From contig CAJNOJ010000033.1 of assembly GCA_905250025.1 (NCBI GenBank), positions 1-64,000 on the forward strand: a stretch of DNA of 64,000 bases. The letters run 5' to 3'. Source of the DNA: Adineta ricciae. Taxonomy: Eukaryota; Rotifera; Eurotatoria; Adinetida; Adinetidae. The notes beneath the pieces were generated by a model. It saw only the letters and a list, made by a program, of their open reading frames with translations. It was not told the DNA's origin and searched no databases. The stretch's first letter is position 1. Each line of letters starts with the position of its first letter. The translations under genes and the position numbers were made by a program. This document shows positions 47,501 through 60,378 of the stretch, piece after piece.

Positions 47501-49052
47501 GTGTTAGAGCGTGGGATGCTTCATATTGACAATTGTTATAACTTCAATAATGTTCGTGTCCGTGGACGCTTGTGTAAAACGCACTTACCATCAAATACAG
47601 GTTAGTATTTACTTTGATGAACACAATCGACTTTAAACACAATTTTCTGATAGCATTTCGTGGTTTCGGCGGTCCGCAAGGTTTATTCGGTTGTGAAACA
47701 ATTGTCGAGCATGTTGCTGCCTATCTAAAACATGATCCATTGACCATTCGTCGTTTGAACATGTATAACGAAGGTGACGCAACACATTTTGGTCAACCGT
47801 TAGAACGATGGAATATTCCTCGACTAATGGACGAACTGTTAGTATCGAGCGATTTTCAACAACGACGAAAAGCTGTGGAAGAGTTCAATCAACTCAACAC
47901 TTATCGAAAACGCGGCATCACTCTTCTTCCAACGAAATTTGGTATTGCATTTACGGCCAAATTTCTCAATCAGGCAGGTGCACTCGTGCATGTCTACAAA
48001 GATGGATCTGTCTTAGTCAGTCATGGAGGTAAGAAGAAGAGGAATTCCTTGGGAAATTATGCTTCTTAACTAATCATTCAAGGTACGGAAATGGGTCAAG
48101 GATTGCATACTAAAATGGTTTCTATCGCGGCGGAAATTCTCGGTTGTGATGTTAGCCGAGTCCGTATCAGTGAGACAGCAACCGACAAAGTAGCTAATAC
48201 AAGTCCAACAGCAGCATCAGCATCATCAGATTTGAATGGTATGGCCATACAGATCGCATGTGAACAGATCCGTGGACGTTTGAATGCACTTCTCGTTGGT
48301 GACGACGTCAGTCTCTCATGGGAAGATCTTGTTAAAAAAGCGTATTTTTCACGTATCGATCTATGTGCTCATGGTTTCTATGCTACACCTGATCCATTGG
48401 GAGCTGATTTTCTGACGAACACAGCTCATTTTAATTACTTTACACAAGGAGCAGCTGTGACAGAAGTTGAATTAGATACACTGACAGGTGACTGGCACAT
48501 TTTACGCGTTGACATTCTAATGGTATTATCAATTGAAATGGCTTTTTATTCCTTAATTGACTATTTTCTGTTAAATTTTAGGATGTCGGTACATCGCTTA
48601 ATCCTCAAATTGATATTGGACAAATTGAAGGTGCTTACGTTCAAGGTGTTGGTCTGTTTACCATGGAAGAATTAATATGGGGTGATCATACTCAACACAA
48701 ATGGACAAAACCAGGCGCGCTATTCACTCGTGGTCCTGGTACTTATAAAATTCCATCATTCAACGATGTACCATTGGATATGAGAGTGGAATTACTTTCT
48801 AATGCGCCCAATCCTCGTGCGGTTTATTCATCTAAAGCAATCGGTGAGCCGCCATTGTTCCTTGGCGCTACAACGTTTTTCGCACTGAAAAATGCTTGCA
48901 CAGCTTATCGTGAACAACAAGGTTTTGCCGACTATTTTCCAATGAATTCTCCAGCAACTGTCGAACGTCTTCGCATGGCATGCAGCGATGAATTCACTGA
49001 ACGTGCATGTGCTCAACAACATGAAACATTTCAAGCTAAAGGCTCCTACTAA
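44519..49052 (+). CDS. XDH: xanthine dehydrogenase
   Basis: Ten exons (44519-44648, 44708-45286, 45338-45719, 45771-46253, 46315-46625, 46681-47239, 47287-47600, 47654-48028, 48083-48522, 48582-49052) total 4044 bases, 1347 residues; human XDH has 1333. The enzyme oxidises hypoxanthine to xanthine and uric acid. Both [2Fe-2S] sites are present ([27 protein letters not shown] with LCRCTGYRP). The FAD domain shows [10 protein letters not shown] and [16 protein letters not shown]. The molybdenum domain shows [41 protein letters not shown] and [10 protein letters not shown] with the active-site Glu. Sulfo-Moco must be supplied by the sulfurase encoded just upstream. Aldehyde oxidase is a close relative, but the residues around GEPP and the length fit XDH. 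Introns are 46-61 bases. Confidence 0.95.
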
Positions 49053-49879
49053 CTTTTTTTTAATCATTTTATTGTTCTACTTTTTCATCCGTTAAGTAAT
49101 TCTGTAATTGCATTAAAAAATAAACTTCGAGAGTCTCGATGTTTACATGATTCACTCATCTGTAGGATGAATTATATTACTGACATATTAACCCACTTAC
49201 GCGATCGATGTCAGGTTCGACTTCATAAATATTAATGAGAAATGTAGCACATAAATGAGCAACCGATTATTAGAATTCATTCTGACCGAAATAAAGTAAT
49301 CAGATAAGCATTCGTCATACGTACCTACATAAACATACATAATGATGTCAAAAAAGCAATAGGACTGCTAATAGTTCTCCAAATTAGTATTTTGTATGTC
49401 TTTGCGAATGTTACATTTATTGCTCAATTTAAATAAACGTGAATGACAAAAGCAAACAATGTTCTGCGTGACTCCGAATAGTTGAAAGAGATGTCCTTGT
49501 TATTTTCGATGATGTCAAGATTTCTAATTAACTTCTAATGACGTCTTGATTGTAATATTCATACTAATGAAAAACACAGCTATCAAATCAACGTGAGGAA
49601 AAAACTAACGTTGTATGTTCTTTTACAACAACAAATCATCATGTTTCAATCTATACGTGCATACCTGTAGTGTCTACAAATATAAGTTATCGTTAACTAA
49701 AGTATAATGGTTGAAGAAATATGCAAAACTTCGTTAATAAATAATCGTTTTTTTTCCTTCGTCTTTCTCGCTATTCCTATTTGTATTTAGTAGCATTTTC
49801 TTTTTTATTTTGCTCGTTATTAGGCATAACTACAATATTGTCTATGGATGATTCGTCGAGACGAATGTCTGGTATTAAC
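49053..49879. other. intergenic stretch
   Basis: AT-rich DNA downstream of XDH. Nothing recognised. Confidence 0.5.
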
Positions 49880-51989
49880 ATGCAACTTCTTTTGTGTGTA
49901 TACATAATGAGTCTTTCAATTTCGGATGCAATTGAAGAAACATCAACGAATTTTAATATAACATTAAAAGTGCCTGAAACAATGTCATCGCCTCTTCCGA
50001 TGGCATACGTACGTGCAGACATCACGTGTTTAATGTCATTCTTAATCTTTCTATGTTTTAGAGAACTGTGCATATTCAATATACAGTACCCAACGACAAA
50101 GATCGCTGGAATATTGGTAAATATTTTTTCGTAAAAATATATATGATACTGTTTCGACCGAGACTAATGAGTGTGAAATAAGTCAACATATCGTTGAAAA
50201 TCGAGCTATTTCACGGATATTGTCATACAGTGATACGCTTTCTGATTTGGATATTGCGTCTAAAGACTTTAATCATTTGTTTCTTGCAGTCGCTATTGAA
50301 CCATTTATTCTACGATTTAATCGAACGATTCGTCAATTAAATGTGCATATTTGTCAGTTTACAAATAGTTTTCGACAACAAAATTCTGTCTGGTAAGTTT
50401 TACAAGTAAAATAGCATATGTGTCATCGTTTGTTATTTTAGGTACGATGACCAAACAAGTTGTCGCGGGAGTCCATCAATGTTAATTTACCATTGGGCAG
50501 CACCGTCACCTTTAACTAAATTTCAAACCTTGAACAGTATGACTGGATAGATTCTTATTCGACATCTTATTCTCCATCTGTGTGAGCTTGTAGATCTCGG
50601 ATTTCAATTAGACAAATCAAAATCAATTGTACTAAGTGTAATCTACGTTCAAGAACAATATGTACATAAAGAACAACCCCGAGTTGTCTTCTATATCTCT
50701 AGTCTCATGTATGTTTCATATCCTTCAATAGTAACTCGCTCTTCAGTTTTTTTTACGAGTACTCGTCATCAAAGGTATATTTATTGATTTGCAGGAAAGC
50801 GAAATATTCTGTGCACATGTCATTTTCCGATAAAATTGTATGAATTATAGGCTGAGTAGTATATGACTGTCTTATCACATTTGCTGTATGATTCATAGAA
50901 CAGAAGTAATGTTGAACTAATCCGATAGTATACCATGTTATTAAATGACTATTTTGAGTACTATGCGAACAGATTCGTGTGCATTTTTTTCCGATTTCAT
51001 TCTACAATGATATTGAAAATCTCTCAAATGGTTTTGTTTTGTATCATTTAGACCTCGATATCATCTAGGCTCATTGGAAGTTGGCAGTAAACATAAAATA
51101 ACACGTAAATATACCAATGTATTGTACATAGAAGAAACTTATTCATACATTCGTTCAAAGGTCTTTCATGTCGTTTGTCGGATTATCCACGTTTGTTATA
51201 TTCTGTAAAACCATTATTTTCAACAATTAAACATGATTGGTGGCGTATTTACGCTATACGTAATCGTAGTTTCGGTCGAAAAATTATTCAGCCGGTGCTT
51301 GATTCGACAACATTCTCCGAACTGAATAACAGCGATGTTGAAGTTCTTTCTTCGGACATATTCTTAGTTTCTGGAGATTATATTCTTGGAGAATGTGACG
51401 ATAGACATGAATTCACTTGTAATTTTTTAGTTCTCTATGCATACAAAAATATTTTGTCGAAATCATCAACTGAACATATTCATTATTGTCAACAGAATAA
51501 TTATCCTGACTTATTTAAGTATGATTGGTTTATTTTGGTTTCACATATAACCGACTGATCTTCTTTGGTTAGACTCATACCGAAGATAGACGAGATATCA
51601 ACCACTGTACGTCCATCGGTATTGTCCAATGTAGATTCAAGCACAAGTAATCATTTCATTGGTATCTTTTATCTAAGTCATTTGAACTTGTTATGTTTAG
51701 TGTTTTTATTGATTTGTCTATTAATAATTGTCATTTGGATATCAATAATTGTAGGATGTATAATAATGCGTAAGAGAGGAATAAAGTTATTTGTTTTCTC
51801 TAGATTGTGTTCGTTTATATTATAGGACGCATACGTGGTCTAGTAAATTTTCGAACGGAACCATCGTCACCAATCGGAGCCCGAGAAACGAGACCGATTT
51901 TCGGTCAAAGAGGCAATGAACAAAGACTAGCAGCTGAAGGAGATCACATCGCTCAGTTAGATGTTGAACATATGGGTTTAATGAGTTGA
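49880..51989 (+). pseudogene. unrecognised type I membrane protein gene, probably damaged
   Basis: An ATG at 49880 starts a signal peptide (MQLLLCVYIMSLSISDA). An intron (49998-50060) joins to RTVHIQYTVPNDKDRWNI. Further segments with good splice sites follow: FILRFNRTIRQLNVHICQF, joined at 50396/50442 to WYDDQTSCRGSPSMLIYHW; LSVIYVQEQYVHKEQPRVV; PRYHLGSLEVGSKHKITRKY; RLLYSVKPLFSTIKHDWW. A transmembrane helix follows (LLCLVFLLICLLIIVIWISI), then an intron to a cytoplasmic tail ending AQLDVEHMGLMS at 51989. Near 50530-50580 the frame shifts between FQTL and EQYDWIDSYSTSYS, and the acceptor near 50150 is missing. It is therefore a recent pseudogene, a sequencing error, or a model I have misread. 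No family is recognised. Confidence 0.45.
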
Positions 51990-52079
51990 GAAAATTCTTT
52001 TATTCATATTTCACTTTTTCTCGCAGGAATTATTGTATGTAGATGATGATATATAATAAACTCTTTTTTATCTCCATAT

Positions 52080-53283
52080 TCAGTACAGAGTAGCACCCGC
52101 TAAGGATTCAATCCAAGATTTATATGCTGACAGACGCGTGTAAACACCACCATCACCGCATCCTATACCCCAAGAAGTTAAACCTACAAGAACATATCGA
52201 CCATTTCGTGTTGGATCAGAAACAATGAAAGGACCACCAGAATCGCCCTATGCGTGGAGAATGAGAAGAAAAGTTCGAGAAGACAGGGAACCTTGTATCT
52301 CTTACTTGGCAAGCACCCTTGCTATTTCCACCTGAACATATTTGATTGGCTGGAATGATCATACCTGTATTGTAACGTGCTTTACATGCAGTATCAGATA
52401 AAACCGGTGTTGATACTTCTGTTAAATAACGTAATAGACTACCACCTAAATGTGATGTATTGATCAGGTAGTTCGCTTTGGAATTGTTCTCTTACCATAA
52501 ACAGGTGCGCCCCATCCGGTGGTGATACCGGTTGCACCTTCAAATGTTTGAGTAGCATTAGGGAAGCAAACAGGCATGTAGTATTCAGTATATGGTTCTA
52601 CCTTGGTCTAAAGAATAGATCGAATATGCATGTATGCGGAGCGAATGAGAAAATCGTCCTACGGATAATTTCATTAGAGCAATGTCATTTTTGAAATTTG
52701 AAGCGACGTACGAAGGATGAACAATAACACGTTCAACAGTTCGTGAAATAACCCACGAGTCCGAGATCAAGCGATCATGAACACCGAAAACAATACGATA
52801 GACACTTGGGTTGGTATTTCTTAAGTGGAATAGTATGAGAGACTTGCGAAACAGACAGTCTGCACTCGTTTACCCTGATACACAGTGAGCTGCAGTAACA
52901 ATCCATTGATCGTTGATCAATGATCCCCCGCAGATATGTTTTCCATTGCGTTCCATCGATATCTAAGTTGTAAATGCACATTAAAAATCCGTTCTCGCCC
53001 ATTCAACTTACTTGCCATGGCCTAAACGAAAGAACATTAATAAGAATATCGGCAACCTTCAATCAAGATCCTTCTTACCAATCACCTCGTGTTGAAACTG
53101 TACCACCAACTATTCTCTCTGTATCATCAGATCGCGTTTTCAAAGGACGTAGCCCACAGGCATCTAATCAAAAGGACAATTCGAAGATCGATATCAAATT
53201 TATAATCTTATACCCTTCGGATAATCCGTCGCTAACACACTCAATCCAAAAAATGTTACTAAAAAAGTAACTTTAACTAACAT
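52080..53283 (-). CDS. secreted trypsin-like serine protease
   Basis: Eight exons (53283-53214, 53163-53079, 53021-53012, 52962-52874, 52819-52663, 52607-52496, 52445-52306, 52247-52080) total 831 bases, 276 residues. A signal peptide ([14 protein letters not shown]) and a short Cys-bearing propeptide precede the activation site RIVGGTVST. The catalytic triad is complete: His in WIVTAAHCV, Asp in NDIALMKLS, Ser in QGDSGGPF. The S1 pocket region reads [13 protein letters not shown] and [14 protein letters not shown]. The residue six before the Ser is Gly, not the Asp of true trypsins, so specificity is probably not trypsin's. It is likely a digestive or extracellular protease. One exon, coding for PWQ plus one base, is only 10 bases long. 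Confidence 0.9.
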
Positions 53284-53835
53284 TTCAATTCGTATGTCTG
53301 TGTGGACTATTGAGTATTTTCAACTGATTCCATAATGAAGAAAAATCCAATAATAAAAATAACACGAACGATAACAACTCGTGATGAGAATATTTTTCAG
53401 CTGCATGTCATGAAGCTTGAGTGAAAATATGTACTTTTTCTAAAGTTATACTCTTGTCGCTGCTCCAATTTCGCTGCCAACATGATTTCAGTGAACGAGT
53501 TTTCTCATACTCAGGTTTTATTTTCTCTCGATCGATAATATCAATGAAAATTAATTGCATCATCATCATTTCGTTAATCCTCGATAACATTTTATAAAAT
53601 AAAAACAAATTTTACAGATAAAAAAACGAAAAGAAAACGTGTTAAACACATGTTTATAGTTTCGTTAACGATCAAATACGAATAACCGGTAGTCTTCTTC
53701 ATCTCAGTTAATACAACAGTATGAGCTCATTGAAATTGAATTGAATGTCATATTTCATCTTCAGTAATTAGCTAGAGAATTAATATTACTTGATTCTGAC
53801 ATACGAACATATTAATATCAGCTAATTGACGACAT
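53284..53835. other. intergenic stretch
   Basis: AT-rich spacer between the protease start and the ankyrin-gene stop. Nothing recognised. Confidence 0.5.
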
Positions 53836-55302
53836 TCAAAATGTCGATGGTCGAATCTGATTAATAGCCCGTTGGATTTGATCAATTTGGTCACTTGTCC
53901 TTTCTAATTCCGTTCGAATATGTAGCGCCTTATGTAACAAAGCAAGCGCTGCTTGATTTTCACCCAACATCATATGAATAAGTGCAGACTGTAACGCATA
54001 CGTTGCCCAGTCAAGTGAATTATCCGGCGTGCATGTCATAGCATTCTTAAAACTTTCTAGGGCACCTCTGGGATCGTTTTTCGCTTGCAAGGCCGTTGCT
54101 AATCGAGCATGGCCACGAGCGGTTTCGAGTTGTTCATTGGTTGACGTGGAATCAATTGAAAGACAAGCCAATTTCGTTAGAGCAGAGTCATCATTCTCAA
54201 TAGAATCTTTTCGTTTACTAATGATACGACGAATTGAACAGCGATTTTTGGCTTTGGAAAAAAGGAGTACTTGTTCGATTTCGTCATCTAAGTTACGATC
54301 GAACGGTTTTTGTTGTGCACGATTGTGTTGAAGAACATCGAGTGTACTGGGTCGTAGTTGTTCACCACCATTTACATCGGCTTTACATGTTTGAATTAAT
54401 TTCTGTACAAGATTTAAGTTCCGTCGGCCAACAGCATAATGCAAACAAGTATCACCGAATTTATCCTGAAAAATTTCAACAAATAATGTTAATTAGAACG
54501 GTTGTTTTTTATCTGTATTCAAATTACTTGTAGATGACAGTCATTGATATTCATTTCGATCAAATAGTCCAAGCATTTCATGGATTGATGCTGGCAAGCT
54601 AACATGAAAGGAGTTAAACCATTGTTTTCTTTGATAGTTAGCGCTCGGCAACACTGTTCATGTATAGCGACTATTTGTTCCTCAGGAATAGGTTTAACTT
54701 GAGGATGAATTCGAAGTGTGACTGCTTTTAGCATTTCAACGTCATCCCTTTCCACAGCATAGTGAGCCGCTGTGTACCCATCGTTATCTTGTGCACATGT
54801 ATCACATCCACGTAACATCAGTAGACGTACCCAAATATATGGATAGGCGTGTATGACTAATACATGTAGCACAGTCTAAAAATGAGAATAAATAGAGCCA
54901 ATAAACATATTTACTTGTTTTATTGACTAAATATATCCACATACCTGGTCATGGTCGTTTCTCATTCGAATGATATCATTATGATAGATATCTAATGAAC
55001 GTCGGAATGCGTCAAAATTACCATGTCGTAAAATTGTAAATATATCTGATGGGGAATTAGTGGGTGGCGAATAGAGTATCGATCCACATACACTCAGGTG
55101 GTACGCTTGAGTGTTAGAATTACTAGTTGTTTGAGGTTGAGTTGGATAATTAAAATCTGACGAAAGAATTTTTTCATCGACTGACATCTGGTGATCTAAA
55201 ATACCGTCTAAACAGATGGATATATAAACAGAAAGGAGAATTCTTACTACCATTGGTATGATTTTCATTACTGTGAAGGCGCATGCGTTTATTATTGGCC
55301 AT
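53836..55302 (-). CDS. ankyrin-repeat protein with C-terminal TPR-like helices
   Basis: Four exons (55302-55251, 55207-54945, 54875-54528, 54465-53836) total 1293 bases, 430 residues. The N-terminal 100 residues are polar. Ankyrin-like repeats follow at about 105-270: QTVLHVLVIHAYPYIWVRLL, DGYTAAHYAVERDDVEMLKA, NGLTPFMLACQHQSMKCLDY and FGDTCLHYAVGRRNLNLVQ, a pattern recalling I-kappa-B and BCL3 proteins. At about 340-420 alanine-rich helices (ARGHARLATALQAKNDPRGA; YALQSALIHMMLGENQAALA) look like tetratricopeptide repeats. The first repeat follows an intron directly. Such proteins are scaffolds for protein binding; no specific partner can be named. I do not assign it to a named family. Confidence 0.8.
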
Positions 55303-56729
55303 CGTCTCCCAGTTTATTTGAATAGATGGTTAAACGAACGAACGAACCTGATCAAATTTTTCTTTCTCTCTAAGCAACAAAAGAACGAGAAAAAAGTTAC
55401 GTGTACTGCTCTTTCTTCGCAATCTAATAAAAACACGGGCTTACCCCCAGATTGGATGGTCTCGATTCGTAATTCGTTCTATCTCAGTCCACTCATATAT
55501 ATATATGTATATATATACACGTTTGTGCAGAAATGTATTGTTTTTAAGTTAATCTGTCTTGGGTAAAATCCACGAATAAATTACACCGGGTATAAATTTA
55601 CGATACTACCAATTGAAAAGACACTCACAGTGATGTAATCGGAATAATCACAGTAGTAAAAAAGAAAAAATCATGGTTCTTTCTGACCTGACGTTACAAA
55701 ACAAGCCAATTGGATACTACGGATATTACTCATCGTAAATATGTTTTACATCGTCACATAATTGTATCCAGTTGAAAAAAAAACATCTGAGGTACTATAC
55801 AACTGTGAACTGAGAGAAAAACATGCTGTGCATAAATTCGTTTTGCAAGATAAGCTCTTCAACAAGTCAAATTTGCTTTTCTTTTCTTCGTCGATCATTT
55901 GTAAGTAAAAAACGCGTCGAAATGTCATGTAGTATCGATAGAAATCGAAAAAAAGAGGAAGTGAAAACAGCAAAAAAAGCACTTTCACGATTCAAAGTAA
56001 ATATTTTTTCTATATGCATCTCCTTTTTACCTCATTCTTTACTTCCCTTTCTGAACTTCGAATCTCGACGTATAGCGATGATAAATGTACTAATTCGGTT
56101 CTGCTGTCACATCTCATTATCCAATCAATCAAATGAAATTTTATTTTTACTTTTCTGCGCTTTCATAAGTTTCTCGCTTTCGCCAAGGAAAAATGAAACG
56201 ATTGGATCTATAACTTCATTCGATAGATCGGTTTCTATACGAAACGTGTGCTACCCACGTCATTGTCTCTTCACGTTCGTACATGACAAGCAACAGAAAA
56301 ACAAAACCGAAAGGCGGCGTGTTTGATGTGTGATTAAATATTATCTTTGAGTAACAAGAGGGTTTCGAAAAAAGGAAAGAAAGCATTTTCAAGTTATCAT
56401 AACATTTCTAGTTTTTTCTCTTTTGACATCTAATAATGGATCATCGTTATAAACAACAGAGAGAGAGAGAGAGCGAGCAAAAACACGAAAAGTTCGAGGA
56501 ATAGAAGACAAATACAATGAGACAGAGAAAATGAGAGGAAGAATAAACAAAAACCAATGCACAAGAGAATGAAAAAATGTTTCATAATGAATAGATGTGT
56601 AGAATATAGTTGGTATTGGCAAAAGAAGCCTGAGTAAATGAGTGAAATAAATAAGTTTATCTGGTACGTTTATATTGCACACGTACAAAACTAAACACAC
56701 ACTCACGAATAAATATTCTTTCATCATCA
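55303..56729. other. intergenic stretch
   Basis: AT-rich DNA with a TA run near 55497-55520 and a GA run at 56459-56475. A 167-codon plus-strand frame (55823-56326) has no domain and no splice context, and I do not count it as a gene. Confidence 0.45.
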
Positions 56730-59278
56730 TCATCGGGAAAGAGAGAGATCGAGAACACCTTCGATGGGAGCTGCTTTTGTCGGCAAAATTTCTTCTTTAT
56801 TCTCGATTGAAATCGGTTTTTCATATGTATCTTCGAATGAAGATGAACGATTCGGACCCAAAGAAAGATCGAGTGGTTGTTGATTCGTTGGAGGTGAGAG
56901 TGGTGGCAACACATTCGCTTGACGTAATAGTTTAAGATCATGTTCAATGATTCGTCGATTAATTCGTGTATTTGGACGATGTGGTGGTAATTGAAGTGAT
57001 AAACGCTTCTTTGGTGGTGAACTCTTTCGACGGTGTTTCGAATGATTACGAGCTGCTGCTTGAGCACGAGTTGTGATGATTGATTTACGTCCTGAACGTA
57101 AATTCGAACTACTATCACGTTCATCATCATCATCATCATCGTCGTCGTCGTCGTCGTCGTCTGCTGCTTCGTCTTCGTCTTCTTCAGTCCCTTCAGAAGA
57201 TGGATCGTCTAAAATTACAACAAAAGTGTCAATTTTAAACATATAAATGTGTATAAATCATTGGAAACGTACCGTATTCAATAGATCCACTTGATTTGGT
57301 TCGTTCAATGGAAGATTGTTTTTGTGCAGAATTTTTTGCTTTTTCAGAATGAATGAGATAGTTGTGATCCATGCTAGGACACGGTGTCACAATTGCCGAT
57401 GTTATCGGTAAGCGAACTTCAGCATTCACTCTATTAACAGAAGAAAATTTCGAAATGCATCGAGTGTACGAAGCGAATTGAACATGGTTCTTACCCTCTG
57501 TTTGGTGTTGATGTTTTCGGTTCAACGTCCGAAGAACGATGATGTCGATTTTTGTGTCGTTTGAGTATTTTTGATGCCCATGGAGACGTTGATGACCGAC
57601 GTTTTCCATTATCGTCTATTGTGTCAAACAATTAAAAAAACGAATAAAGAAATAATCTGATCTTTTTTCGCTTACTTTTACCAGATGGTCGTTGACGTGA
57701 TGATGAAGAACGAGGACGTTTACGACCTAAAATATAAATAAAATCGTCAATTCAACACGCCTGAGAAATCATGCATAAATTGTTGTAGCCATATGAACTA
57801 GCAACTCTTTGAAAACAGGGAATTAATCTCCTCGACTAAGTTTTCTCTTAATCCTCATACTTTTTATAAGACATTAACACGCGAGAATGTGAACAAGTAG
57901 AGTTTGTTCCTTATACATACATTGACCTAAATAGTTGACAATTCGAAATTCATTAAGATCATCTTATCTGTCATCGACACCAATCAAAGACAACATCATC
58001 TCGATACTTTTATGATACGTATCTTCATAACAATGTTATACTTTACCTAATGTTAAACTTCGATGGCGTTTTCCAAGATTACTGGAATCGGCTTCATCAC
58101 CATCTTCATCGGCCTTTTCTTCACAAAGACGTTCATAAAGTCTTGGAAGCACTAATGGTTAAACAAACACATTTATTCTTAATAGTCCATCGGCCAATTT
58201 ACTTTTACCTTTGGTTTTCACTGTTGCTTTCGGTGCAAAATTACTGACAATCGATTGTGACGAGCGATTACCTTCCCTAAAACGAAAACAAGAATGTTCT
58301 ATCAGCAATAGCTGCATTTAACTACAAGCAACTTACAACTGATCATCATGTCGATTAGTTGCAGCTTCCGACAACGTTCTATACAGAAAGAAAAACATCA
58401 ACATAGCATCACATGTCATCACTTAGATCTATTTACTTGTTTGTTGTTGATGGTTGCAAAGGCGGAATCGTGAGATAAGCTTTCGTTAACAATGGCCGAT
58501 AATACGGATCAATTGTCCAAAGTGAACGAGATTTCAACAGGTCACGTTTTGTTTTTACAAAACATGGTATGGTCAATAATGCTTGTCGCAACAGATTCTT
58601 CCATCCGCGTTTGTTGGTGATTTGTTTGGCGTTGAGTTGGGCAAATTCGTACAATTGTTTGATGGTCAAAGACCATGTGAGTTGTTTTTCGTCACGTTTA
58701 GAGTAGAGTGCAAGAAAGATGAGTATGCCCAAGGATGTCGTTGTAATTTTTGTACTTTCATGATCGTAGGACTTCAATTCGCTAATTAATTTCGCTAGAC
58801 GATCTTCATCATTATTAATTGACTCTTGTGGTTGAGATTGCCGCGATGATGACTGAAGTGTTTCATTGGAATCTTTATCTTTCGTCTCGTTCGAGTTGAA
58901 ATCATCTTTAAATTCTTTTAATTTGAACGTATTCAACCATTTCAATTCTGTCAGATCGTCAGCCACGGCTAATTTTTGAGCATGCGTAGATTTCACAGGT
59001 GATGAGCTTGCTATGGAAGCAAAACATGAACGGCTTAGATAAGGTTTATGCGGTGCCGAGCGAACATTCGGATTGGAAATGATGGGCTTCTTTTCTTGTG
59101 GCAATTGAGTAAAACGTGCAAGAAGACTACCATCCATGGAACTATCTTCATCATCACTGATACTCGACGTGACACGTGTTATTTTGGCAGCTTGTGAATG
59201 CAAAAACGAACTAACGTCCGATTGACTTGCGACGGCAAATAAACTCGACGAGTCGCATTCATCATCTTCGTTCGACAT
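56730..59278 (-). CDS. divergent FOXN-type forkhead protein with CtBP-like motifs
   Basis: Eight exons (59278-58437, 58378-58337, 58276-58209, 58151-58047, 57726-57682, 57615-57495, 57430-57273, 57208-56730) total 1860 bases, 619 residues. A Ser-rich N-terminus carries DDLTELKWLNTFKL, like the conserved LTSLNWL segment of FOXN proteins. A forkhead domain follows at about 185-275: LGILIFLALYS, TIKQLYEF, GWKNLLRQALLTIPCFVK, SLWTIDPYYRPLL. The recognition helix normally reads WKNSVRHNLS; here its His and Asn are Gln and Ala. The rest is basic and Ser-rich with an acidic run of about 12 Asp. Near the end PLDLSLG and VLDLSLS resemble the PxDLS motif that binds CtBP corepressors. It looks like a nuclear repressor of the FOXN2/3 or FOXN1/4 type. 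An acceptor just before the ATG implies a leader exon. Confidence 0.75.
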
Positions 59279-59410
59279 GATAAATTTATCTAGAAATAAA
59301 GAAAACTTTGAACAAGATTCATTCCGGATAATGTGACCTTTCTTTCTCTGTTTCATTTCATCCCATTTTTTCATTAATCGAGGAAGAAAAAGAAAAGTCA
59401 TTCGCCTCGC

Positions 59411-59997
59411 TTGACGATGAGAAACCATCTTGTTGTGATGTTTAAACCTCCATGCAGCAGTTTGAAGAAATTTTGTGTTCGATTTCCGATTTCTTTTTTT
59501 ACTTTTATGAGCCCATCATCAAAAATCATGATAATAGAAAAATTCTTTTTCAAACAAAAACATTTTGATCGGGTGTTACTGACATCTACAGGAGAAATGA
59601 TTTTTGGGTATTATATGCCTTTAACTTTGATATCAGAGAATCAATATGAGAACAAACGTATGCGAATTAGAATTAGGTCGTTCGTGCGAAATTTGAATGT
59701 TGTGCTCAGCCGTTGTTGCAATGTTGCATGCGGTTTCGAATTTTGATGAATCTTTGCATAACGAAGACGAATTCGAGTTTTTCAGGAGAATTTTCACCAG
59801 TTGAATTCTTATGCTCGTTCATCATCTCTTCACCAAAAGGTTACATCATCGTAAGAGAGCAAGTTCGAACGCTTCGTACTAAAATAACTGTCGATTTTAT
59901 GATACAAATGAAAAACATTACGAAATACATAAATCAATTCGAAACGAATAACCTTTCGTTTAAGGAAGTTCTGCATTCTGAGAATATGATCCACTGA
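59411..59997 (+). other. overlapping plus-strand frames, unassigned
   Basis: Two overlapping frames (59411-59746, 59713-59997) lie between the FOXN-like start and the HMG-gene 3' end. The second has reasonable composition (SPVEFLCSFIISSPKGYIIV) but starts at TTG, with ATGs further in. No domain or convincing intron is seen. It may be untranslated sequence of the neighbours or a decayed gene. Confidence 0.2.
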
Positions 59998-60157
59998 AGT
60001 CGGATTTAGCTAATCATTTTCATATTTTATTTACCCCTTCTTCAGTTAGTGAATACAACATATACAAAGAAGCAAATGGAGAAAACAAAACTGATGGATA
60101 CAGAAAAAAAAGCTGAAAACGAACAAAGCACAACAACACAACATTCTGATGTAATGT

Positions 60158-60378
60158 GGTTCTTTTTCTTTTGGTCATGCTAACTACAATATATGATGAT
60201 TATGTACACACTAAACGATCTTCGGTTATTTTCTAAAAATCATCGGAATCATGGTTAGTAGATATACTTGAATATTGATCTGGATTTATTTGCCACCACC
60301 CTGTTGTTTGTAGGCGGCAACTTCGCGATCATATCGTTCTTTTTCTTGTCGAGCTTTTTCTTCGTAATGACGTTTTTT
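60158..60378 (-). pseudogene. exact partial copy of HMG-gene 3' end (likely assembly artefact)
   Basis: The 221 bases match 60380-60600 exactly as far as I can read. They hold the last 31 codons of the HMG protein and its 3' flank, but no 5' part. The copies are separated by one N at 60379. Identity, the truncated reading frame and the N point to two contigs that overlap but were joined without merging. Confidence 0.8.

Noticed and set aside
55823-56326. 167-codon plus-strand ORF
   Set aside because: No domain, no splice context and T-rich hydrophobic composition; probably chance.
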